Shown here: positions 1 to 11,000 of the stretch, piece by piece
Layout: each line of letters starts with the position of its first letter
Position numbering within the stretch: the first letter of the stretch is position 1
From: Cristatella mucedo
Taxonomy: Eukaryota > Bryozoa > Phylactolaemata > Cristatellidae
Assembly: GCA_009760855.2 (NCBI GenBank)
Contig: WPIO01000060.1
Span: 441,001-505,000 of the forward strand
Length of the DNA: 64,000 nt
Direction: 5' to 3'
Notes under the pieces: generated by a model
Databases searched by the model: none
Seen by the model: the letters and a program-made list of their open reading frames with translations, nothing else
What the model was told of the DNA's origin: nothing
Made by a program: the position numbers and the translations under genes

Positions 1-264
1 GCATTTACTATTCCTGCATGTGTAAGCACACAAATGACAACCCACACGGACAAATGCTGTTATGAGCAGGTGGGTTTTACTTCTTTCTAAATAATGTCAA
101 ATAAGGGAACGCTATGCCAGTCAGGAGTTCTAGGCTTTAGAAGCATAGTATCTATCTTATGGCGACTTGGCCTTCAAAAGATTTTAGGTGTGTTAGAGGC
201 ACTGCTAAATGACTTGAGTCTGTGAAGCAGGCTTCACAGTGGGAAGCCTGAACAAGAAGAAAGT

Positions 265-585
265 ATTTGGTTGGTCAAAGCGAGAGGCGGAAGGGACCTA
301 AAAGTCAGAAAAAAGTTGATACGGTGGTTGCCAGGGAGCTCACCCAGGTTGGCAAGAAGTGGTGTAATAATGTGGTAGCTGTGACGTTCACGACAGACAA
401 GCCTAGGTGCTGAGTTTTGCACCGGTTGTAACTATCTTGTTCAGACAGCAAGACGTGCAAGTGGTGAATTACAATGGCCAGTCTAAATCCCATGTCCCAA
501 ATGTGTGGACCCGCTTGTTGCAGTGGTACCTAGCTGAAAATAGGCAGACTTGAATGTGGGGCTGCAGCTGTCATCCAGTGAAAGG
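265..585 (-). mobile_element. LINE-A fragment
   Basis: On the - strand this matches the C-terminal reverse transcriptase region of the 3848-5875 copy (SAPRLVCRERHS motif), with many substitutions and indels. It is an old, decayed insertion. Confidence 0.7.
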
Positions 586-650
586 TCATCAATATACATG
601 TGTGTATCGACGACCTTTCGCTCGAGGAGCAAACACACACACACACGTGA

Positions 651-694
651 GCTAAGAAAATTACTAACACCCGGGCTCAGTCACTGTCGATATG

Positions 695-748
<54 letters not shown>

Positions 749-786
749 AGCAGTGACTGAGCCCGTGTGTTCGTCATTTTCTTAGC
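651..786. repeat. Inverted repeat enclosing a (TG)n microsatellite
   Basis: Arms 651-686 and 751-786 are reverse complements over 36 bp with about four mismatches. They enclose (TG)n at 700-747. The RNA or single strand could fold into a long hairpin. Confidence 0.85.
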
Positions 787-1396
787 ACAGAGCACCTCAT
801 TCCCCCAAAAACCGAGGTCGTAAATTGCCAGCTCATCTTGGCTCTATTTTGAGAAGTAAATTTGTTATTTCCATTTGCACCTTTGATAAGCATTTTTAAG
901 TGGAGCTGGCAGCAAGTATCTGCAGGAAATTGCAATTTCCTGCATATACACGATGGCTAGTGTAAATGCACCATCATTTATCAGCTCAATGACAACTGTA
1001 AACGGTTCATTGCCGTGCAACACCAATCAATCCCTGTTTTCACACCTTCATTGCCGAGATGCTGGCGACTGGTAGTTTGAAAGTGGCTTTGCTGTTATCG
1101 AATGCTTCGATGTCGCAAAGATTTAAATAAATGCTGCCGAGTTTGATAGCTCGACGGAACCCTGTCCAGCAAGCCAGGCCAGCTTCTGCTACGTGCATCC
1201 TGTGAGTTGGGAAGGAGTGCTGTGAAAGCCTCGACAGCACTCGTGGTCTCCGCTAATGGCGCGGCGCAACCTAGGTGCGCCGTCGAGATGCGTCCACCGT
1301 TCGTTGCCACCGCCTCGCTTGCTCACAGCAGCCATCGTCATCGTTCTGTCTGGCAGTGACCGCGGCGTTTTTATGTCTTGTGGTGGCAACTTGCAG
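787..1396. other. Non-coding flank or intron before the first SUV39H exon seen
   Basis: No gene, LINE or SINE was recognised. It ends in a polypyrimidine-rich acceptor at 1396. I looked for the missing N-terminal half of the chromodomain here and did not find it. Confidence 0.5.
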
Positions 1397-2189
1397 AGCA
1401 AAGAATGCTTCCTCATCAAGTGGAAAGGCTGGAGCCCGTACTTCAACACGTGGGAGCCGCGCGAGAATCTTCAACGGTGCGAGTACCTGATCGATCAGTT
1501 CCTGCGCCAAGCGAAGAAGTCCGGCGGTGGTGGTGGAGCCGCCTCCGCCGCCAAGCGCAAGGCTCAGACTTCGCTGGAGGGCGGCGGCAGCGCTGCCGCT
1601 AAGAAAGAGCGCATCGACGAGCTGTTCTGTCGCCTGCGTCGCACCCACTCGCTGTGGCTCACCACCAGCGGCAGCCTGCTCGATCTCAGCTCCCCGGCAG
1701 CGGGGGCGGCAGCGACTGCTGCCGGCGGCGGAGGCACGGCGGTGCCGCCGCCGCCGGCGGTGCCGCTGCTCAAGGGCCTCGTGACGTCCGAGCAGATCAA
1801 GAGCCTGCTGCTGAAGGTCGGCGGCCGGCAGCAGCAGCAGCGCCAGCTGCTGCTGCCGCCTCGCCGCCCGTGCAGCAGCGGCGGCGTGCAGCTGCGGCGG
1901 AAGCGAGAGGCCGTGCAGGAGGCGCTCAAGAAATGGGAGCACGACATCAACGCCGTCTCGACGGACCCGGTGCCCATCGTCGTGATGAACGACTTCGACC
2001 TCGAGGGGCCGCCGGACAACTTCACCTTCGTCAACGACTACATACCGCGTGAGGGCGTGACGATACCCAACGACCCGATCATCGGCTGCGAGTGCACCAA
2101 CTGCCTGGACTCGCGCGCCTCGTGCTGCGGCCCCAGCTGCGGCTCCGTGTTCGCCTACAGCAGCGCGGGACGAGTCAGGGTGCCGCCCG
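1397..2189 (+). CDS. SUV39H: SUV39H exon: chromodomain second half, linker, first pre-SET part
   Basis: The acceptor TTGCAG ends at 1396 and the donor GTGAGC starts at 2190. The exon opens in phase 0 and ends in phase 1. It encodes chromodomain strands and helix ([18 protein letters not shown]), then about 110 residues rich in Gly, Ala, Gln and Pro with no recognisable fold. Next come KWEHDIN, the DLEGPP..FTFVNDY segment shared with SUV39H1, and the first pre-SET cysteine cluster. The exon is strongly GC-rich. An in-frame ATG at 1256 would add residues with no chromodomain character, so I prefer the splice acceptor. Confidence 0.92.
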
Positions 2190-5100
2190 GTGAGCGACCG
2201 CACGCGCCTCCGCCCCCCGGGGCGGCTGCGAGCCGCGGGCAGGGGGCGCGAGGGTGTAGACGCGTTCGGATCGAGCGGCTTCGAGCGGCTCGGCTGTGGC
2301 TGTCGTTCGGTGGCGGCTGGCGGTTCGAGCGTGCGCTCACGCTTGGACTGCTTGCTGGCTGGCTGGCTGGCTGCCCGGCATTCGGACTCGGCAGTCAGTT
2401 TGAGTGCCTGGCAGGCAGGCGGCACTGCGGGGCCGCCTGCCTGCCAAGCTCTTCTGACTCTCGAGCTGCTTGTCCTCTGACCAACCTAGAATCCTTCGGA
2501 GACCGTGCCCTTAGTTTGTACGCCCGCTCCCAAAGCCCGGAAGTCGCTCCCGACTATTGTCACGATATCTTAACTTGACGGGTGTAAAAGAGGCTAAAGC
2601 CCGCCTGCTACTCACGGATTTTGCCTTGTCCGTGTGAATTGCCGTTGGCGTGCTTTCGTATGCTGACACTGTGCATGTTATTACTAACCAATCGGCATGC
2701 TTTCGTTGCAGCATATCTTAAGGGCCCAGAAAGAGATTTAGTTCTTGTAGGATGCTATGCAAGTGACTCATCAAGATTACTATTATTATTACCTCCTTTC
2801 GATGGTGGCAGCTCCTCGTTGCTTTCTATCATCCCATCTTGTCTCCCCCCTCTCCTCCCCGGAGAGAATTAGACCTCACCGCAGCTGTACTGATTAGTCG
2901 ATGGAAGTGAGTGTGGAGACGGTGATGCTGCTGTGTGTTTGTGTGTGCGCGCGTGTGCGTGCGCGTGTGTGTGACAGAGAGAGGTACAGAGAGAGAGACA
3001 GAGAGAAAGAGACAGAGGGGGAGAGGGAGTGAGAGGGGGAGAGGGAGTGAGAGGGGGAGAGAGAAGAAGGGAGAGAGAGACGCACACAGAGTGAGAAAGA
3101 GAGAGAAAGAAAGAGAAGAGAGAAAGAAAGAGAAAAGAGAGACACAGAGAGAAAGAGGAGAGAGAGAGAGAGACACACACACACACAGAGAAAGGGAGGG
3201 AGAGAGAGAAAGAGCAGAGCAGAGAGACAGAGAGTAGCCACTGTTAGTAGCTGCTGCTCCTCTCGGTGCCATGATCAGGGCTGCGGCCTGTCGTCGTCGT
3301 CGTGGTTACTGCCGATGGGGGATTGAGCCTCCATTGGTGGGCAGGGTCGCTCATAAAAACGCATTCGAATGTGCTTTACTCAGCTTCGTGGCCCTCCTTT
3401 TGGCTGGCAGTAGCTAGGTTCGGCCGAAAGCGTTCTGGCAAATAATGCTATGCCACAGAATGTTTGTCCCTGGATAGAAAATGTGATTTGCTAATTGCTT
3501 ATGCCTCCGAAGTAGAAAATGGCCATCATTCCCTACATTCTTTGCTTTTGTGACTAGGAAAGTGATTAACTTGCTGTTAACCCATTTCGATGAGAAACTG
3601 GCAAATTCGCATTTTGTGGTTATTATGTTTATTCAGAAAGAACAGCAAATGAATAAAAATTAATATGTATTTACTTTCGTCATCCCAAAATGGCCACTCA
3701 ATAGGTGCTCTAGATTTGTGACTACTGCAAATCGCTTTTTCGAAGAAGTCCCCTAACAAGTTTCTCATCATACTTCCATTAATTATACTGTCCTTTGTAC
3801 TGCCTGTTAAAGTCCAGCATACCCTGATGAAAGCCCTCATCAGAAAAAATGCTGATGTCGACAATAAACCATCTCCTCAACCGTTCCCAGGTTAGCTCCT
3901 TACCAGATGATCCTTGTGATGATCTAGCCGATCGCTTCTCTCGATTCTTTGTGCAGAAGATAGACAAAATCAGGGAATCCATCCCTGCGATGACAACCTT
4001 CCCACTAGAATGCTGTTCCTCGGTTCCTGGCTGCGCCTCAATGTCTGCATTTAAACAGGTCACCAGTGACATAGTCCTAAAGCTCGTATCTCAATCAAAG
4101 AAGACAACAAGTCCACTGGACCCTATTCCCACTGTCCTGCTCCTACGTTGCATTGATCTGCTGCTGCCATGCATAACCAACATCATTAATATGTCATTAG
4201 CCTCAGGTCAGGTCCCAGCACCTTTCAAAAAAGCTGTAGTCAGGCCACTTCTCAAGAAGGCTACACTAGACCAAGAGAACTTAAGCAACTACCGCCCAGT
4301 CTCCCTTCTACCATTCCTATCAAAGACACTGGAACGGGTCGTGGCAGACCAGCTGAACTCGTATATCGAAACCTCACACCTTGCTAGTAAGTTCCAGTCT
4401 GGCTTTAGAGCTAATCACTCCACAGAGTCAGCATTGCTTCGGGTATACAACGACCTACTTAGGAATGCAGACATGGGTAGAGTGTCTCTTCTTGTTTTGC
4501 TCGATCTTTCGGCAGCTTTTGATACCATCGATCACAAAGTACTTCTAGAGTGCCTCTCATCTCGCCTGGGCATCACTGGCACTGCTCTGCAGTGGTTCAG
4601 GTCCTATCTCAGTGGGAGACTCCAGAGTGTTGATGTGAATGGACAAAGATCATCTGAAGTACCTCTAAAATATGGAGTACCTCAGGGCTCTGTGCTAGGT
4701 CCGGTTCTTTTCACCGTTTATACTCTCCCCTCTCGCTGATGTGATTGCCAAGCACAATCTAGGCTTTCACTTCTATGCGGATGACACTCAGTTGTACCTT
4801 TGCTTTGATCCCTCCCAGCCTTCGAGCACCTCAAATTCTCTCAACTCACTTGCTGCATGCATTGATGACATCCGATCATGGATGGCAGCAAATTTTCTAA
4901 AACTAAACGATGATAAAACTAACTTACTAGTTATGGGCAAACCTAGTGTTATTCAGAAATTGGAAAGGCTGACTTTCAAAATTGGCTCTGCCAGCATATC
5001 TCCAGTTGCATCAGCTCGAAATCTAGGTGTCATATTCCAAAGCGACCTCTCGTTAGACGACCACATCAGCTCCACAGTCAAATCAGCCTATTTTCAGCTT

Positions 5101-6956
5101 CATAACATTGCTAAAATTCGGGCTTGTTTAGATAAGGATACCACGTCCAAGTTGGTCCATGCATTCGTGACATCTCGTCTCGACTTCTGCAACTCACTGC
5201 TTACTGGCCTACCAGCATGTGCGATCAGGCGATTGCAGCTGGTGCAAAACTCTGCAGCTAGGCTTGTCTGTCGTGAGCGTCGCAGTTGCCACATTACTCC
5301 ACTTCTCGCCGACCTGCACTGGTTACCAGTCAAGCAGCAGATTGACTTCAAGGTTTTGTCGCTCACTTTTAGGTCTCTTCATTCTATGGCTCCAGCCTAT
5401 CTTTCAGAGATACTACCCCATCAGGCAAAGCATCGTACCACTCGCTTTTCGGAATCCAACAGTCTAGAAATACCTCGTACAAACCTTAAATCCTTTGGAG
5501 ACCGTGCATTTAGCTCGTATGCTCCCACAGCCTGGAACTCCCTCCCGACCTGCATCAGAACATCCCCTGACCTGACCACATTTAAAAGAAACTTAAAAAC
5601 ATACCTATTTAGGACAGCATTTAGTGGGTCCTTGTGATTCGTCCTCGATGTGCTTATGCGTGCTGACACTGTTCATGCTGCCACTAACCACATTTGCATG
5701 CTGACCCAGTGCATGTAACCCCTAACCATGTTATTCATTTTGTTTGTTTTTCAAGCATGATTTTACTTACTATTCTATTGCGTATCACTTTGCAGCAAAT
5801 GTAAAGCGCCTAGAAAGAGATTAAGTTCTCTGAGGGCGCTTTATCAAGTGCAATATTATTATTTTTATCTTGCTCGTCTGATTAAGCTTCCATGTTCTCC
5901 TTGACTTTGTCTATTTGAGCATCAAGGATCAAGGACTTTGCGGAACATTCTGCATTGACCATTTTGGCATAAAGTTCTTTATGAGAGCCTGAATCTGTGG
6001 CCTGGACCATTTTCTGCCTTGTGAACTCTGCTGTGGAACCTCTGTAATGGAACCGTTCTACACTGAATTCCCGGTCCTATTCATCTTCTTGGCAAATTCG
6101 TCACACTCTGCAATCTTCTTTATCGGCGAACCGACAATGATACCAGCTTTGACCTTTGCCTCAGCTGTGGGTAGGCATTTTGGAAGTACTTGAAAACTAC
6201 TTACTCATTGTCTAGGGCCATTACAAATTGCTTGATGACACCTATCTGAATGTACATTGGTGGTGTCAGCACTCTCCGACGGTCTACTAGCAGCTCCCAC
6301 TTTGGTGTTGTTCTTCCCTACAGAGAATTTGGTACTCGTTGCCCAGTCCCTTGTGTCATTGTGAGCCGTAAATGTCCCGGCAGTCCCATAGGCAAAGAAA
6401 ATATGGAAATTTCATGCAGCTGAATTGGAGGGCTGTCAGTGTTACACTATTCTGAAGTCTCCAATTATCTCCCAGCCATGGTCACCATACTTCATGGCAC
6501 GCAGCAGCATCTCGAGACATTGATGTAGATCTCCTCTTTGAGGTGCTCAGAATGAGCCGTAGGCAGAGACGGCTAGTTGTCCTTCTCGTAATGAAGCGGC
6601 AGAGGCCTTTGAGGCTCCTGTTTGCACTGTCTATGAATAGGAGTCAAGCGTTTGGGCTACTGTTGATTCATGTAGTTCGAAGAGACCGGCTACGTTGTTG
6701 CAGAAGCACAGCTCATCTTTCCGACTGAAGAAGCTAGAAAGAAAAGGTGGCCACGGTGTCTATGATCTCCTACTTTCACTGTTTCTCCCAAAAAAAAGTT
6801 GCCCTCTTTTAGCCTAGCTACCAGAAGATCACCATTGGACTAGTCAAGACCAGGTTCTCTGATTAGATTGTTAAACTCTTTCGGGTTTGGAGAAGTATGG
6901 CTCTCTCTTCTCCACTGTATTGTGAAATTAGAATCTGGATTTGCAATGTCTTGCAA

Positions 6957-7045
<89 letters not shown>

Positions 7046-7906
7046 TCTAGCTCTCTCCTGAAGATGGTTGATCTCTCTCTAGAGGATGGGCTCCAGGAGC
7101 TCAAGGTAGTGTGGTCCTAGAGCGGTGGGTAAAGGAATGTGTGGATACGCAATGGGAGGTTCGCTCTTGCCAGTTGCAACGTTTGGAAGGGTTCAGCGTG
7201 CAGCGGTAGTAGCAGTTTCTTGAGTGGTCTATCGCTACATGCCAAATTTTCGGGATAGCAAAATTCGTGGCTCTTTTTCACTTGGTACTATCCTGTAAGT
7301 TGCATACCGGAATTATGAAATTAAATATCATACAGACCACTTATTAGCTAATATTGTGCAAGAAATTCCATATAGCAAGCTGCAATAGTTCACTTTACCT
7401 TTGAAGAGCTCTCTTCAAATGTGTGCATGTGCAATGAGGTGCCCAGGGTTTGTCTTGATCCCCTACGGTCATGCCGAAGTATGCTAACAGTAGGCGTAGC
7501 ACATCTTAGCAGATCCTTGCACGTGAAGACTCTTTCACCTGGATCTTGATTCACTTGTTCATGTATTCCGTATGCAAGCAACCTCTTAATTCCATGTCCC
7601 TAACCATGTTATCCTTGTTGTTTATTGAACATGCTACCACTAACCATTCGATCGTGCTTCCTTTGCAGCAAATGTAAAGTGCCCAGAAGTAGATTGAGTT
7701 CTCTGAGGAAGCTATATCAAATGCGCTTTGTTGTTATTATTATTATCATGTCAATCAGATATGGTTATTCACTATTATCTTACTCATCAATAGCATAAAA
7801 TGAAGTGTTTTTGTAAGGCACCTATACTGTCACACTTCTATGGATGCTACTCTGTAATGTTTTATCGGCCCAGCCCTCACTAATTTAGGTAGCAGCACAG
7901 CACGTG

Positions 7907-7943
<37 letters not shown>

Positions 7944-7983
7944 CTGGTTTTGCTATTAGGCATGATGCCGACGACAGATTCAT

Positions 7984-8050
<67 letters not shown>

Positions 8051-11000
8051 CCTGTCGTCGGCATCATGCCTAATAGCAAAACCAGATAATTTCAAATTGT
8101 CATTCAGACCACAGAAGCAAGGTTTTGTGTAGCAATTGCTTTTTCTATTCATTTTACCCACAAAAGTATTGGGGAAAATGCTATATAGTCATGGACAAAA
8201 AATAAATTGAACTCATACGTTGAAACGTTTTCTCCAAACTCAGGTAAGTCTCGTGCATTCATTTCTTGATCTATGTACCATTCAATTGCATTTCACTTTA
8301 CAGCAAATGTAAAGCGCCTAGAGAGAGATTGAGTTCTCTGAGGGCGCTTTATCAAGTGAATTATTATTATTATTATTATTATTATGTAAGTGCGCTCCAT
8401 TATTTCTTGTGCGGATGTAGTTGCATGCCAGTTAGTTCTCGTGTGCGGATGTAGTTGCATGCCAGTTAGTTCTCGTGTTTTGCAGCCAATTGAGCATGCG
8501 CTGTGTGAGCATCGACGCCTTGTCGCACTGAGACTGCCCTCGAGGCTTTGTCGGTGCCTCTTGAATTTCAAAGTAGCTCGGTAGGCCATTGTTAGCAAAT
8601 TGAGTTAGGTGGATGTGGCCCTTTACACCCGGTGCTCATTAAGCGTTCATCGTTAAGTGGTCTGCTGGCGTACGTTTATGCTGGCCTTGCTTTTTACTCT
8701 AGAGAGTTTTTTTACTCTGCCGTTTAAGAAAAGAAAGAAAGAAGGTAAACTGGTGGTTTGCTAATTTGTCAGCCTCATTCAAATAGCGGCAGAAGAGCCT
8801 TACTGGCTATCACCGCCGCTTGCAAGGGGCAATACAAGAGTCCCGCTGCAGGACTCGAACTCCGTGACCTGGGTCGTGAACTGCGTACTCCCCCCTCACC
8901 TTCTACCCCCTCCCTCGGCTAAAACCCGAGGGTGTCGGTTGACTTATCGTTTAAACTCACCGACGACTGCTAGGGGGGCTGACTGGCTGACTCGCTTTTC
9001 GCACAGGTACGCCGATCTACGAATGCAACAAGAGATGCTGCTGTCCACACACGTGCGCAAACCGCGTCGTTCAGAATGGCAGGAAAGTCAAGGTTGCAAT
9101 ATTCCGCACGCACAACGGCTGCGGTTGGGGTGTCAAGGCGCTGCAGAAGATCAAAAAGGGCACCTTCATCATGGAGTACATTGGGGAGGTGAGCTCAGCG
9201 TTCGTCCGCATGCTGTCCAGCCACCACGATTCGCCACGCCACCGATGTGCGGGTTCGACGGTCACACGGCCTCGCCTTGGCGCTAGCCGCTGCCTGCTCG
9301 AGGCGAGGTGGCTGCTCCCCTTTTCACAGCCGCGACCTCTAGCCACGACCTCTCGCCACCGCCACCGATAGAAAGTCACACCACTCACGGTCCTGCTTTG
9401 TGAGGTTTTCGCCAGGTTATCCGCTCTGTCGCTCATAGCAGATAACCTGGCAGAACCCCTCACACCGGCCTACTTTCACGCAAGGCAAGTGGCTAGGCGA
9501 CGTGGTCGTCATCGTCTGCCACGTAAAAAAAAATGCTTCTTGTGCCATGTGTGGCCGGTCACCTGCTGGTTCTATATCACGTGTAAGAAGGCAGCGATAT
9601 CGCCCGGCAGAATCAGTCAGCGTTTCGAGGGCATAAACATTAAGAGTAGACAGCGATAACATGGAATGAGTAGACAGCGATAACATGGAATGACGAATGA
9701 TAGAGGAGGCAATGATCGTTGTCAAGCCGACCTGGTCGACGATGGCAGTTGCTAGTCCAGCAGCATTTTAGCAGTTTTTCTAATCACGTTTCAGCATTTG
9801 CAAAGCGTAGTACTTGTTAATGTGCCCGCTGCCACCACACCGCTGCTCTGCCGGAGCCTTGCTCTAAGGCTCCACCTGGCGTTTGAAAGGGCAAGCGTGT
9901 GTGCAGACGGTCCGGTCTGCACCTGCAGAGGTCACTCCATACAGTGCTGCATGCCGAAGGAAGCTATTGCTGCATCGTTCGCCCGGCTATAATGTTCGGC
10001 GATAATTCTGTTGTAGATAATTACCAACGAGGAGGCCGAGAGACGCGGCCGGGTGTACGATGCTGAGGGACGCACGTATTTGTTCGACTTGGACTATAAC
10101 GATGGCGACTGTCCGTTCACCGTCGATGCCGGATTTCACGGCAACATCTCGCACTTTGTGAACCATTCCGTGAGTGCTGCGGTTCGGCGTTGTATTCGGC
10201 TCGTACGGGTGGTTTCTATGCGTGCGGAACGCCAACACTGAAAGCGAGTCCTCTCGATAAACAAGCTTGACCGGGGATTTGCAATATTAATAATAATAAT
10301 GCACTTGATAAAGCGCCCTCAGAGAACTCAATCTCTTTGTAGGCACTTATTATTCTAGGTGCTAATTTGCAAGAGGGTTGCTGCAAAAGTGGCATCTTTC
10401 CCAACCTTTGCATTATAGATAGATACATGATTCGTGTGTATAGTGCCCTAAGAGAACTTAATCTCTATCCAGGTGCTTTACATGTGCAGCATGGCTCGAG
10501 CCAACGACCTCGGTCTTTAAAGGCGAGCGCCTTAGCCTAGCTACACCCTCACTTCGGGAAATGTGGCTCTGTCCTGACAACTGCAGTAGTAAGCACTTAA
10601 CATTTGCTGCAAAGGAAACATGATCGAATGGTTCGTGGTAGCATGCTCAATGACAACAAGCATAACATGGTTATGGATGCCGTGCTCAGGATCAGCATGC
10701 AAATATGGTTAGTGGCAGCATGCACAGTGTCAGCCAGCATACGAACGCAGAGGACGAATCACGGGGATTCACTAAATGCTGTGATGAATAGATGCATTTT
10801 TAGTTTCTTTTTAAATGTGATCAAATCAGGGAATGTCACGATGCAAGTCGGAAGTGAATTCCTGGATTTGGGAGCATACGAACTAAAGGCGTGGTCTCCA
10901 AAGGATTTGAGGTTTGTACGAGATATGGTTGAACGATTAAATTCCGAAAGCGGGTGGTACGATGCTTAGCCTGGGGTGAGAGTAGATCTGATAAGTAGGC

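Noticed and set aside
1256-1396. In-frame ATG upstream of the SUV39H exon as the gene start
   Set aside because: The added residues have no chromodomain character and a strong acceptor lies at 1396; the first half of the domain would be missing.
1271-2425. Long antisense ORF (384 codons) opposite the SUV39H exon
   Set aside because: It is the mirror of GC-rich coding DNA; it has no domain and is Arg/Ala-rich as expected for a shadow frame.
2829-3272. ORFs over the GA-rich tract
   Set aside because: Ser/Leu or Arg/Glu repeats translated from simple sequence.
7885-8161. Tyr/Ile-repeat ORFs
   Set aside because: Translation of an (AT)n microsatellite and its palindromic flanks.
10604-10969. 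121-codon + strand ORF
   Set aside because: Antisense of the LINE-A 3' end; similar phantom ORFs recur at 24709 and 57956.
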